In this document: positions 16,720 through 25,192 of the stretch, piece by piece | How the letters are laid out: the number at the start of each line of letters is the position of its first letter | Position numbering within the stretch: position 1 is the first letter of the stretch | Assembly: GCA_002409965.1 (NCBI GenBank) | Contig: DHON01000016.1 | Span: forward strand, 1 to 46,775 | DNA: 46,775 nucleotides | Direction of reading: 5' to 3' | Origin: Firmicutes bacterium UBA5389 | GTDB taxonomy: Bacteria > Bacillota > DTU025 | The notes under the pieces: generated by a model | What the model was told of the DNA's origin: nothing | The model's input: only the letters and a program-made list of their open reading frames with translations | The model's database searches: none | Made by a program: the position numbers and the translations under genes

Positions 16720-17580
16720 CTATCGCCCTGGAATGGCCACCGGAAACGGCGTGGGCAATGGCTGCCCTCCCAGGCCTAGGCGACCGTGCTCTTCCTCGAT
16801 GACCCTGCGGTAGTCCTCACCGGTCTTGATCCGTTCCGCCAAGTCGCCGATACCCTTCTTTAACTGGGCGAGGTGTAGGATGTCCAAGATCACGTGCTCC
16901 ACGGCCATCTGCACAATCATGGGGTTGGATGTGACTATGCCCAGGTCGGCGTCGGGCCTTATGTCGCCGATCAGAGCCGTCCGGCAATCGGCGGCGACCA
17001 TGATCCGCCTAGCAGGCCACTTCTGCCTGATGATCTCCTCGGCCAGGCCGTACTCATAGATCGCGCCCACCCTAAACGGCACCTTGGAGTGGCAAAACAG
17101 AATCACAGTCCGCCCCGCCTGCTCCGCCGCGCGCAGCTCGTCCTGGAGCGGGACGCAGTCGCTGCCCCACGCCGACACCACTACCTCGCGCTCCGCTCCG
17201 CGGATCAGCTCGCGGGCTTTGCGTATGGTGTCATCGTATCCCGCCACCCCCAGGATGTAGTTCTCCGCGTCCAGGCCCGAGGCTATCCTCTTCAGCCCAC
17301 ACTCGAGCCGTTCGATGTTCGACTCATACGTCTCCCGATATCTCTTGACCAGCTGAGACGGGGGCAGGGGCGCGTAGACCACAGGGTCGGAGTCCACAGC
17401 GAGCGCGTAGCCCTTGTCCACCAGACGGTCCAGGACACCGTAGATCACAGACCTGGTGATGCCCGACCTCTTGCTGATTTCGTATCCGTTAGCCGGGCCC
17501 CGCCTGAGCAGCGCCTGGTATGCCTTGGCCTCATTCATGGACAAACCCATGTCCTGCAGCGCGTTTACCAGTTCTCCCAC
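16720..17580 (-). CDS. TrmB-family transcriptional regulator
   Basis: A 286-residue regulator with an N-terminal winged helix (ALQDMGLSMNEAKAYQALLRRG ... ISKRSGITRSVIYGVLDRLVDKGY) and a C-terminal TrmB-type effector domain (GYDDTIRKARELI, EVVVSAWGSD). TrmB proteins are known as sugar-responsive repressors or activators of ABC transporter genes in archaea and some bacteria. The GTG at 17580 is chosen because CGGAGG lies about ten bases upstream; an ATG at 17601 would place that site inside the gene. It is divergent from the PocR-AraC gene across a palindrome that recurs upstream of the methyltransferase/ABC operon, so it is the leading candidate to bind that palindrome. Confidence 0.88.
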   Translation of the reverse strand: MGELVNALQDMGLSMNEAKAYQALLRRGPANGYEISKRSGITRSVIYGVLDRLVDKGYALAVDSDPVVYAPLPPSQLVKRYRETYESNIERLECGLKRIASGLDAENYILGVAGYDDTIRKARELIRGAEREVVVSAWGSDCVPLQDELRAAEQAGRTVILFCHSKVPFRVGAIYEYGLAEEIIRQKWPARRIMVAADCRTALIGDIRPDADLGIVTSNPMIVQMAVEHVILDILHLAQLKKGIGDLAERIKTGEDYRRVIEEEHGRLGLGGQPLPTPFPVAIPGR

Positions 17581-17617
17581 TTCCGCATTGCCTCCGCGCA
17601 TCGCGCATGTGATATAG

Positions 17618-17641
17618 TAGTAGTAACATTATCTACTACTA
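17618..17641. promoter_or_regulatory. Operator 1: TAGTAGT-N10-ACTACTA
   Basis: A perfect inverted repeat with 7-bp arms at 17618-17624 and 17635-17641; alternative pairing extends to 9-bp arms from 17615. It occupies the gap between the divergent TrmB and PocR-AraC genes. On the minus strand GATAAT, a good -10 match, lies inside it (17628-17633). The same 7-10-7 arrangement recurs at 23978-24001. Confidence 0.8.
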
Positions 17642-17693
17642 GTATTCTACAGATTCGCTTGTCCGTATGTCAACGCGCGAGGAGGCAGGCGAG

Positions 17694-18989
17694 GTGACCA
17701 ATCTACAGGATATTCTTGCAGACGGCGCACTCTCCCGAGTTCTGCTCTCCTTCAAGGAGACCACGGGAATCGCGGCCCGTGTCATGTCCCCAGACGGCGA
17801 TCTCGCACTTGCACCCACCGCCTGGGAGGACTGCTCTTTCTGCTCCCTTGTGCGCGCCTCGGGCGAAGGTCGACACCGCTGCGCCGCATCATACGCCCGC
17901 GCCGCCCGGCAGGCTTCCTCCATCGGCGAACTCTACATATTCCAGTGTCACGCCGGCCTGATATGCTGGGCGGCGCCGCTTGTGGCCGGCGGAGAGCTTC
18001 TGGGCTCAGTCCTGTGCGGCCAGGTCACAATGTGGCAACCAGACGACTTCTTCGTCGATGAGGCCACGCGGCGCACTGGCGACCTCGGCATAGATCCAAG
18101 GCAGCTCGAATCGGCCGCGGCCCGGCTGGAGCAGGTTTCGCCCAGACGGGTGCAGTCAGCTGCAGAGCTGCTCTTCGCAATAGCAACATACATAGTCCAA
18201 TCTGAAGACCTCGCCCTCAAGCAGCGGAACGAGATATACCTGCAGCAGCGCCTGCTGGGCGAGGCTATCCAAGAGCGCAAGCGGCTCGAACAGGAGCTGA
18301 ACGCCAAAGCGCCCTCGTCCGCCTGGGGCATGTTCTCGCCCCGGCAGGAGCGGGAGTTGATGGGCGCCGTGCGGTCCGGTCGGCGCAATGACGCCAAACG
18401 CATGCTCAACGAGTTGCTCGCCGACATCTTCCTCACCCAACCCACGCGTCTGGACATCATCAAAGCGCGTCTTCTGGAGCTCGCCGTCTTCCTTTCGCGC
18501 GCGGCCGTCGAGGCAGGCGCCGAACCCCAGCTGATGCTGGGCCTCAACTACGAAGCCGTCCAGAGGCTGTCGCATCTTGAGTCCTTCGAAGACGTATGCT
18601 TCTGGATAGTGGACGTGCTCGACAAATTCCTAGATGGAACCGCTAGCGCGCCCGAGTCCAACTCAGGCCTGGTGCGCGAGTGCATACGGTTCATGCATGA
18701 CAACCTGGACGCCAAGCTGACCGTGGCCGACATCGCGGCCCGGGTCCATCTGAGCCCGTCCCGCCTCAGCCACTTGTTCAAGGAAGAGACGAGAATGTCG
18801 GTCATGGACTATCTGCTCAAAGCGCGTCTTGACGATGCCAAGCGATTGCTTGCCTCGCCCGGTATCACCGTAGCCCAAGCCGCCGAACAAGTAGGGTTCG
18901 CGGACCCCGCTCACTTCAGCCGGTGCTTCAAACGGGCCGAGGGAATCCCGCCCAGCGCCTACCGTCAGCGAGTGATGATAGCAGAATAG
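17694..18989 (+). CDS. PocR-domain AraC-family transcriptional regulator
   Basis: A 431-residue regulator. The N-terminal half (about 1-160) is a PocR-type sensory domain, with cysteines and histidines in CSFCSLV, RHRCAASYAR, QCHAGLICWAAPL and GSVLCGQV. A helical linker (about 160-205) joins it to a mid region and a C-terminal AraC double helix-turn-helix (LTVADIAARVHLSPSRLSHLFKEE ... VAQAAEQVGFADPAHFSRCFKR). PocR domains are found in regulators of propanediol use and of corrinoid methyltransferase operons. The GTG at 17694 has GGAGG eight bases upstream; an in-frame ATG at 17667 does not. It probably activates the corrinoid operon that starts 77 bp downstream. Confidence 0.9.
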   Translation: MTNLQDILADGALSRVLLSFKETTGIAARVMSPDGDLALAPTAWEDCSFCSLVRASGEGRHRCAASYARAARQASSIGELYIFQCHAGLICWAAPLVAGGELLGSVLCGQVTMWQPDDFFVDEATRRTGDLGIDPRQLESAAARLEQVSPRRVQSAAELLFAIATYIVQSEDLALKQRNEIYLQQRLLGEAIQERKRLEQELNAKAPSSAWGMFSPRQERELMGAVRSGRRNDAKRMLNELLADIFLTQPTRLDIIKARLLELAVFLSRAAVEAGAEPQLMLGLNYEAVQRLSHLESFEDVCFWIVDVLDKFLDGTASAPESNSGLVRECIRFMHDNLDAKLTVADIAARVHLSPSRLSHLFKEETRMSVMDYLLKARLDDAKRLLASPGITVAQAAEQVGFADPAHFSRCFKRAEGIPPSAYRQRVMIAE

Positions 18990-19066
18990 CGCATGAAACC
19001 ACAGTCGGGTCCATGGACTCCTATCCCCTGATTGCTAGAATGGATACTGAATAGGAGGTAGTAGCA

Positions 19067-19702
19067 TTGTACGATTACACTGAAATGCGCGATGCTCTTC
19101 AGCGTGGAAACGCCGCCAGAGTCAAAGAACAGGCCGAGAAGGCGCTGGCCGATGGCCGGGGAGCCGCTGAGATCCTCAACGAAGGCCTGGTATCCGCCAT
19201 GGCCATCATCGGCGAGAAGTTCAAGAAGAACGAAGTGTACGTCCCCGAGGTCATGGTGGCCGCGCGGGCAATGACCGCCGGCCTTGAAGTGATCAAGCCG
19301 ATTCTGGTCCAGACGGGCGCGCCGTCCGCAGGCAAACTCGTCATCGGCACGGTCCGGGGAGACCTCCACGACATCGGCAAGAACCTCGTCAGAATGATGT
19401 TCGAAGGCGCCGGATTCCACGTAGTCGATCTAGGCGTGGACGTGACGCCCAACGCGTTTGTAGACGCCGTCCATCGCGAACAGCCCGACCTACTAGGCAT
19501 GTCGGCCTTGCTAACTACGACCATGCCGGCCATGAAGAGCACCATCGAAGCCCTAGAGCAGGCCGGAGTGAGGGACCAGGTGCGCGTGATGGTAGGAGGC
19601 GCCCCCGTCACAGCCAGATACGCCGAAGAAATCGGGGCCGATGGCTACGCTCCCGATGCCAGCACCGCGGTGGACATCGGGCGATCCCTCATCCAAGCCT
19701 GA
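19067..19702 (+). CDS. Methyltransferase cognate corrinoid protein
   Basis: A 211-residue B12-binding protein of the MtaC/MtbC/MtvC type. The N-terminal helical cap (about 1-85) carries LNEGLVSAMAIIGEKFKKNEVYVPEVM. The Rossmann domain holds GDLHDIGKNL with DxHxxG (H101 as lower axial cobalt ligand), followed by LLGMSALLTTTM and VMVGGAPVT. It shuttles a methyl group between two methyltransferases. The TTG at 19067 lies seven bases after AGGAGGT. No separate promoter is evident, so it may be read from the regulator gene. Confidence 0.94.
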   Translation: MYDYTEMRDALQRGNAARVKEQAEKALADGRGAAEILNEGLVSAMAIIGEKFKKNEVYVPEVMVAARAMTAGLEVIKPILVQTGAPSAGKLVIGTVRGDLHDIGKNLVRMMFEGAGFHVVDLGVDVTPNAFVDAVHREQPDLLGMSALLTTTMPAMKSTIEALEQAGVRDQVRVMVGGAPVTARYAEEIGADGYAPDASTAVDIGRSLIQA

Positions 19703-19723
19703 GCTCGCCAGGAGGTGAAAGCA

Positions 19724-20701
19724 TTGGACCTGAAATCCCTGGTCAAGTCGTCCAAGCAGAAGCTTGTCGCACCCCTACTGGGCTACCCCGGGGCGCGGCT
19801 TACGCATTCGTCCCTCAAACAGAATGAGTTCAACCCCGCCCTGCACGCCGCCACCATGTCGCGAATAGTCGAACGGTTTGCGCCGGACGCAGCCTTCTTC
19901 ATGATGGATCTATCGCTCGAGGCGGGAGCGCTGGGCCTCCCGGTCAGGTATCCCCTGTTCGAGTCGCCCACCGTAGAGGAGCACCCTGTCAAACAGGCAG
20001 AGGACCTCGACCGTCTCCGCGTGGTCGACCCGCTGGAAGACGCCCGCGTCCGCGGCTACATAAAGGTCATGGAACTGATGACCCAGTCCGTATCGATCCC
20101 ACGGGCAGCTTATGTCGCGGGCCCCTTCACCCTGGCCGGACTGCTCATGGGCGCGAGCGACATCGCCATGGGCACCATAACCGATCCATCCCTCGTGCAC
20201 CAGGTCGTCCAGTTCTGCACGGACGTCTGCATTCGGTATTCACGCGCTCTCACCGAGGCGGGGGCCGACATCATCGTAATCCTGGAACCCACGGCCACAT
20301 TCCTTTCGCCGCAGGCCTTCGCCGAATTCTGCGGCGCCTACGTGCGCGAAGTGATAGCAAGCCCAGGAGCGGCCGACAATGCGGTGCTGCACATCTGTGG
20401 CGACACGTCACATATACTGCGCGAAATGTGCGCCACCGGCGCCTGCGCTTTGAGTCTGGATTCACCCGTCAATTTCCCGGCTGCTGGAAACCGGGTCGAT
20501 CGCGAAGTGATACTGATCGGCAACATCGATCCTGTGGGCATCATGGTGCAGCGGTCGCCGCAGGAAGTCGCCTGCGCCGTGCGCGAGTTGCTCGATTCCA
20601 TGGCGCGATATGATAACTTCATCCTCAGCACCGGGTGCGATCTCCCGTACGAGACTCCCGATGCAAACATAGATGCTTTCATGAGTGAGGGAAGACGTTG
20701 A
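19724..20701 (+). CDS. URO-D family corrinoid-dependent methyltransferase (MtaA/MtvB-like)
   Basis: A 325-residue TIM-barrel protein. The zinc ligands H223-x-C225 (HICGDTSH) and C305 (STGCDLP) are those used by MtaA/MtbA/CmuA and vanillate O-demethylase MtvB to activate a thiol or to bind substrate. Adjacency to the corrinoid protein makes it either the substrate:corrinoid (MT-I) or the corrinoid:acceptor (MT-II) enzyme. The TTG at 19724 follows AGGAGGTGAAAGCA exactly as in the preceding gene; the GTG at 19715 would overlap that site. The stop overlaps the next start by 4 bp. Confidence 0.9.
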   Translation: MDLKSLVKSSKQKLVAPLLGYPGARLTHSSLKQNEFNPALHAATMSRIVERFAPDAAFFMMDLSLEAGALGLPVRYPLFESPTVEEHPVKQAEDLDRLRVVDPLEDARVRGYIKVMELMTQSVSIPRAAYVAGPFTLAGLLMGASDIAMGTITDPSLVHQVVQFCTDVCIRYSRALTEAGADIIVILEPTATFLSPQAFAEFCGAYVREVIASPGAADNAVLHICGDTSHILREMCATGACALSLDSPVNFPAAGNRVDREVILIGNIDPVGIMVQRSPQEVACAVRELLDSMARYDNFILSTGCDLPYETPDANIDAFMSEGRR

Positions 20702-22404
20702 CCGAACATTTCAGACTGTCAATGCCCGCGCCCGGCGCAGACACACAGGTGCAGCTGGTCCGTGCAGGCGACACGGTAATGGATGCCATGGCGCGCGCCG
20801 GAGCGAGCCTCTATGCACCTTGCGCTGGGCGAGGCATATGCGGCAAGTGCCGCCTCATCGCCGAAGGAGGACTCGCGGCGCCAACTGACGCCGAGCGCGA
20901 TCACCTCACCCCTCGCGAGCTCGCGGCAGGCGTCAGACTGGCCTGCCAGGCCCGCATCACCGGAGACGCTGCCGTGCGCGCCGCCGGCGCCGATGCCGCC
21001 AGTTCAGCCAGGATCCTCCTCAGAGATGAAAACTCCGGCCCAGCTCACGCCGGTCCCAGCAGTATCGCGCCGCAGTCCGAACCCGAGGCCCATACCCAAC
21101 CCCGCCCCGCGGACTTCGGAGTGGCTCTGGACATCGGCACCACGACCCTCGTGGCATATCTGGTGGATCGCGGCACGGGACTGATAATGGACGCCGTCGG
21201 CGCGCTCAACCCTCAGGCCGCTCACGGAGCAGACCTCATCTCCCGCATCGTCTTTTCCGAAACTCCTGGCGGGCTCAACAAACTCAGACAGGAAGTCACA
21301 GAGTCAGCTGATGGCCTCGTGCGCACACTCCTCCAACGCTCGGGCGTGCCCAGCGCCGATGTGAGTCTGGTGAGCGCCGTGGGAAATACATGCATGCACC
21401 ATCTGTTCCTGGGCATCGCCGCCGAAAGCCTGGGCGTAATCCCCTATACCGCCGCGGTTCTCGACACGGGGACAATGCTCGCGCGCACAGCCGGCCTGAC
21501 TTGCATCAACCCCGAAGCGATCTTCTTCTTCCTGCCCAACATAGCCGGATTCGTGGGCTCCGACGCATTGGCCGTTGCCCTCGTAGCCGGAATGGACGAG
21601 CGCTCTCGCCCCACCCTGGCAATAGACATCGGCACCAACGGCGAGATCCTTCTCGCCGCAGACGGCAGAATCCTCGCGTGCTCCGCCGCCGCAGGACCAG
21701 CCTTTGAAGGCGTCAACATATCCTGCGGGATGATAGCGGCTGAAGGCGCCATCGACTGGGCGGGCCTTGCGGGCGCCCCGCCCCGATACGATATCGAGAT
21801 CCATGTGATAGGCGATGTGCAGCCGCGAGGGATATGCGGATCCGGGCTGATCAGCATCGTGGCTGCGTTGCGAAGAGCCGAACTCATATCCGAGGCGGGC
21901 GCATTCGAGCCTGAGGCTCTTGATCGGGCCAGCCCGCTGGCACGCCGCCTCGTCATCGGCCCAAGCGGCCTGGAGTTCGTCGTGTCGGACCCGGTTGATG
22001 CCATATCCCGCGGCCATGCTGTTCCCGCGCGCGTTTCCCTCACTCAGCGCGACATACGTGAATTGCAGCTCGCCAAGGCGGCCATCAGAGCCGGCTCCGA
22101 GATCCTGCTTGAGGAAGCCGGAATCAGCGCCGCAGACCTCGAGCGCATCGTGCTGGCCGGCGCCTTCGGCACATACCTCGACAAGAGCGCGGCGCAAGCT
22201 ATGGGACTCCTACCAAGAGCACCCCGGGCCAGGATCGCCCCGCTTGGAAACGCAGCGGGAGAGGGCGCAGCCATGGCAGTTGCCGACCCCGATGCGTACC
22301 GCGAAGCCCGTCGCCTCGCCGGCGTAGTTGAACATGTGGAACTGGCGGCAAGCGCCAAGTTCATGCAGGTATTCGCAGATTCCATGTTGCTTACGGAGTT
22401 ATGA
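20698..22404 (+). CDS. RamA-like ferredoxin/ASKHA corrinoid reductive activator
   Basis: A 568-residue protein. The N-terminal [2Fe-2S] ferredoxin domain has C42, C48, C51 and C83 (CAGRGICGKC ... LAC). A linker of about 45 residues leads to a DUF4445 ASKHA domain with DIGTTTLVAYLVD and AIDIGTNGEILLA nucleotide-binding motifs and a C-terminal LAGAFGTYLDKSAA. The family uses ATP to reduce inactive Co(II)-corrinoid to Co(I) (RamA, RACo and O-demethylase activating enzymes). The iron-sulfur centre here is the plant-type [2Fe-2S] of RACo rather than the two 4Fe-4S clusters of methanogen RamA. The TTG start overlaps the preceding stop. Confidence 0.93.
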   Translation: MTEHFRLSMPAPGADTQVQLVRAGDTVMDAMARAGASLYAPCAGRGICGKCRLIAEGGLAAPTDAERDHLTPRELAAGVRLACQARITGDAAVRAAGADAASSARILLRDENSGPAHAGPSSIAPQSEPEAHTQPRPADFGVALDIGTTTLVAYLVDRGTGLIMDAVGALNPQAAHGADLISRIVFSETPGGLNKLRQEVTESADGLVRTLLQRSGVPSADVSLVSAVGNTCMHHLFLGIAAESLGVIPYTAAVLDTGTMLARTAGLTCINPEAIFFFLPNIAGFVGSDALAVALVAGMDERSRPTLAIDIGTNGEILLAADGRILACSAAAGPAFEGVNISCGMIAAEGAIDWAGLAGAPPRYDIEIHVIGDVQPRGICGSGLISIVAALRRAELISEAGAFEPEALDRASPLARRLVIGPSGLEFVVSDPVDAISRGHAVPARVSLTQRDIRELQLAKAAIRAGSEILLEEAGISAADLERIVLAGAFGTYLDKSAAQAMGLLPRAPRARIAPLGNAAGEGAAMAVADPDAYREARRLAGVVEHVELAASAKFMQVFADSMLLTEL

Positions 22405-22462
22405 CCCCGGTGCCCTCAGGCGACGCCGAGAAAGCAAACCAACAACAAGGGAAGAGAAAATA

Positions 22463-23176
22463 ATGAATGAGACTAGGAAGGTGCTCCACGGGCACCGAAC
22501 AATAGACCTACCCATCGAGGCTGCGCCACCGGCCCAGATTCTACAAGCGCTGGGCGCAGCCGCCGCGCCGGAAACCGTGAAACGCTCAACCACAGAGGTC
22601 ATCGACGCTGCGAACGCGGCGATCACGACCGGACTTGTACAGCCCCGCCTGATCGCCGCTGAGCTGGGTATCGACAGCCTTGCGCCAGATGGAATCACCG
22701 TCCGGGGCAACACCCCCATTCCCTGCGACGGCAGTGTCTTCAAGGGCGCCGACCGCGTCATCGTGGCCATCGTCACCCTCGGCCCGCGCCTCGAGGAGAA
22801 GGTCAGAGCGGCATTCGCCGCGAACGAGCCGCTTTCGGCGGTGATCATGGACGCCGCCGGCACGATAATCATCCGAAACGCGTCGACTCGGTTCCAGGAA
22901 GAGTGCGCAGCCCGCGCCCACGCCATCGGCCTCGAGACAGGCCCACGCATCTCGCCAGGATGCCATGTCATCCCGCTCGAAGCCCAAAGAGCGCTCTTCT
23001 CGCTGCTTGACGCCGGCTCCATCGGCGTAACCCTCACCGATTCGATGCTGATGACGCCTGTGAAATCCGTGTCCATCCTATTCCCGCTCGGTCCCTCACT
23101 TGCCCACCGACTCAGAACCTTCAGCATGTGCAGCATATGCTCACATAGCGAGAAGTGCATGCGGATCATCCTCTAG
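22463..23176 (+). CDS. MetH activation domain-like corrinoid reactivation protein
   Basis: A 237-residue protein resembling the cobalamin-dependent methionine synthase activation domain: ISPGCHVIPLEAQRALFSLL and GVTLTDSMLMTPVKSVSILF match the SPGYG...L.EQ...F and LTES..M.P..S patterns that bind S-adenosylmethionine. It stands alone, without other MetH modules, and ends with CSICSHSEKC (C223, C226, C232), a possible metal or Fe-S site. Such stand-alone proteins occur in corrinoid methyltransferase loci of anaerobes. The ATG at 22463 lies after AAGGGAAGAG. It overlaps the convergent amidohydrolase by 4 bp. Confidence 0.85.
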   Translation: MNETRKVLHGHRTIDLPIEAAPPAQILQALGAAAAPETVKRSTTEVIDAANAAITTGLVQPRLIAAELGIDSLAPDGITVRGNTPIPCDGSVFKGADRVIVAIVTLGPRLEEKVRAAFAANEPLSAVIMDAAGTIIIRNASTRFQEECAARAHAIGLETGPRISPGCHVIPLEAQRALFSLLDAGSIGVTLTDSMLMTPVKSVSILFPLGPSLAHRLRTFSMCSICSHSEKCMRIIL

Positions 23177-23925
23177 AGGCCGAAGAGGCATGCCGCATTG
23201 GACCACAGTATCGCCTCGCGCTCTGCCGCGCCCACATGCGATGCGAGATACTCCCGGGTCCGGTCGCGCCCGTAGTGCCCTGAGCCTCCTAGCGGGGCAT
23301 CGGTGCCCCACAGAACTCGCTCCGCCCCGACCCTGCCCACGGCCTCCACGACCCGCTCAGGCCTAGCCCAACTGGTGTCCAGGTACACATTGGGAAAACT
23401 CTCCGCCACCGCAACGGCTTCCTGAGCAGAGCCGAACATGTTCATGTGAGCCAAGATAATGGGCACCTCGGGATAGTCGGCTGCAATCTGCGGAAAACGC
23501 GCCGGCTCCGAAAACCCATCGGCCGCGCAATGGAACAGCGCCGGCACACGAAGCGCCCGGCATGCGTCGAGCAACGGATAGACCGATGGGTCGTCCGCCC
23601 GATACTTCCCGGCCGTTGGATGCAGTTTCAGGCCGCGAAAGCCCATCCCCACATACTCGAACACCTTCCCCGGCCCGGTGATGCCGGGCGTGGCCCACAC
23701 CAGAGGAATCAGCCTCGGACAGCGACGCGCCCACTTCGCCATCTCGTCGTTTCCGGCTGTGCAATCGTCTATCGACGATATGTTGGATACAACTGCGATG
23801 TCTACACCAGCATCGTCCATTTCGGCAAGGAGTGTGTCGGGGGAGTAGGATACGTAACGCCCCGACATGTGATCAAAGGAATCCCCGATGTGGGCATGGC
23901 AATCGCACAATCTCATTGCGTTCAA
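23173..23925 (-). CDS. Amidohydrolase-related TIM-barrel metal-dependent hydrolase
   Basis: A 250-residue member of the amidohydrolase-2 group. Metal-binding positions are DCHAHIGD (HxH) near the N terminus, LKLHPTAGKY, LFHCAADG, ILAHMNM and the catalytic aspartate in WGTDAPLGG. The group contains hydrolases and non-oxidative decarboxylases; this substrate is unknown. The TTG at 23925 is preferred because GGGGAGGCGA lies eight bases upstream, whereas the ATG at 23916 is 17 bases away. The divergent promoter region it shares with the methyltransferase/ABC operon contains operator 2, so it probably belongs to the same regulon. Confidence 0.82.
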   Translation of the reverse strand: MNAMRLCDCHAHIGDSFDHMSGRYVSYSPDTLLAEMDDAGVDIAVVSNISSIDDCTAGNDEMAKWARRCPRLIPLVWATPGITGPGKVFEYVGMGFRGLKLHPTAGKYRADDPSVYPLLDACRALRVPALFHCAADGFSEPARFPQIAADYPEVPIILAHMNMFGSAQEAVAVAESFPNVYLDTSWARPERVVEAVGRVGAERVLWGTDAPLGGSGHYGRDRTREYLASHVGAAEREAILWSNAACLFGL

Positions 23926-23949
23926 TGCAGTCGCCTCCCCGTTGTTGTA

Positions 23950-23978
23950 TTGACATCCAATGGCCCTAACCCTAATAT
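23950..23978 (+). promoter_or_regulatory. Sigma-A promoter of the methyltransferase/ABC operon
   Basis: A perfect -35 TTGACA (23950-23955) lies 17 bp before TAATAT (23973-23978). Transcription should start near 23985, about 60 bases before the ATG at 24044. The final base of the -10 box is the first base of operator 2. Confidence 0.8.
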
Positions 23979-24001
23979 AGTAGTTGATGGGCTGACTACT
24001 A
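23978..24001. promoter_or_regulatory. Operator 2: TAGTAGT-N10-ACTACTA
   Basis: Arms at 23978-23984 and 23995-24001 are identical in sequence and spacing to operator 1 (17618-17641); the spacers are unrelated. The site covers the predicted transcription start, so a bound protein should block the promoter. Confidence 0.85.
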
Positions 24002-24043
24002 AACAAGCCGTGAGCGTCTAGCTGAAGCAAGCGAGGTGGTCGA

Positions 24044-25138
24044 ATGTTCTGCGACATTTCGTGTTACAAGCCTGACCTGGACGCCTGCATGGCCCGGGTC
24101 CGCGCCTTCTTCGCCTGCGCGCCCAACGCGCCGGATGCTTTGATCATAACATTCCCGTCCGTTCTCACCCTCCGCGGGCCCGTCCTCAACCAGTACGACT
24201 TCGAAACCGACATCCGCTCCTACCTCGATGACTACCTAGCCTACCAAGCTCAGCTCATGGAAGTACGGCGCGGAATGGAAGATGATTGGATTCCTTCTGT
24301 GGTTCCCTATATGGGAATCGGCGAGTTCAGCGCGTTTGTGGCCGGGCAGATAGAGTTCGGAGACGATACCAGCTGGTGTAAGCCCGTCCTTCAGGAGAAG
24401 CATGAACTCGACGCCCTCCGCCTCGATCCCGAAAACAAGTGGTTTGTCCGGCTGAACTACGTTACCGGATACATGGTACAGCATATCGCGCCTTACCGCA
24501 TCCCCTTCGGGCGCGGCTACTACTCCCCGCTCGACCTTGCCTGGGCCCTCCGAGGCGAAGCTATCTACATGGACTTCTACGAAGATCCCGACTGGGTGCA
24601 CAAACTGCTGGACTTCACAACGCGGGCCACAATCTGGTTTGCGCGGGCGCAGGCCAATGAGATCTGCGCGCCCCAGTTCGCACACGAGCTATCCACCTGG
24701 TACTGCAGCCCGAATCGGGTCGCGGTCGGTGAAGACATATCCAGCCTCTGCTCGCCCACGCACTACAGTGAATTCGGCGCCCCCTACACACAGCGGGTCT
24801 TTGACTCCTTTGGCATAGGCGAAGTGCACTGCCATTCCGCCGGGCCGCATGTTCTGCCGGAGTTTCTCAAGCTGAAACGGATGCGTCAGATCCAGATTGT
24901 CGCCGACCCCAATACCGCGCGCCCCGTTGAGATTCTGGCGAACCTCATGGACAAGCATCCTGAGCGGTTTGGTCGATCGTCGGATTTCGCAGTGATGGCG
25001 GTAGACGTCACCGCCGACGAGGCTGTAGACTACTACGACCTGTGTCGGCGCGCGCGCGTTGTCTTCTCAGTCGTAACCGATGAGGCTGAAGAAGCGAAGG
25101 ACGCAGTCCATATGTTCAGGTCGAGGCAGTCGGCATAG
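24044..25138 (+). CDS. URO-D superfamily methyltransferase-like protein
   Basis: A 364-residue protein with a distant URO-D/MtaA-type barrel: GYYSPLDLAWALRGEAIYMDFYEDPDW resembles the region before the active site, and VHCHSAGPHVLPEFLKLK corresponds to the HxC/HSxG metal-binding strand. A clear second zinc cysteine is not obvious, so the metal site may differ from that of the 19724 protein. The ATG follows GAGGTGG. It heads the operon with the sugar-type ABC transporter and is controlled by operator 2. A role as the substrate-specific methyltransferase is inferred from context; a lyase or other URO-D-like activity is possible. Confidence 0.7.
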   Translation: MFCDISCYKPDLDACMARVRAFFACAPNAPDALIITFPSVLTLRGPVLNQYDFETDIRSYLDDYLAYQAQLMEVRRGMEDDWIPSVVPYMGIGEFSAFVAGQIEFGDDTSWCKPVLQEKHELDALRLDPENKWFVRLNYVTGYMVQHIAPYRIPFGRGYYSPLDLAWALRGEAIYMDFYEDPDWVHKLLDFTTRATIWFARAQANEICAPQFAHELSTWYCSPNRVAVGEDISSLCSPTHYSEFGAPYTQRVFDSFGIGEVHCHSAGPHVLPEFLKLKRMRQIQIVADPNTARPVEILANLMDKHPERFGRSSDFAVMAVDVTADEAVDYYDLCRRARVVFSVVTDEAEEAKDAVHMFRSRQSA

Positions 25139-25192
25139 CAGAGCCGGCGCGGTCGCTATGCAATTGACTGAGCTGCAAGGGAGGGAGTTGCC

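Noticed and set aside
19059..19082. TAGTAG next to the corrinoid gene's Shine-Dalgarno site as an operator copy
   Set aside because: The right arm is missing, and the match is part of the ribosome-binding spacer.
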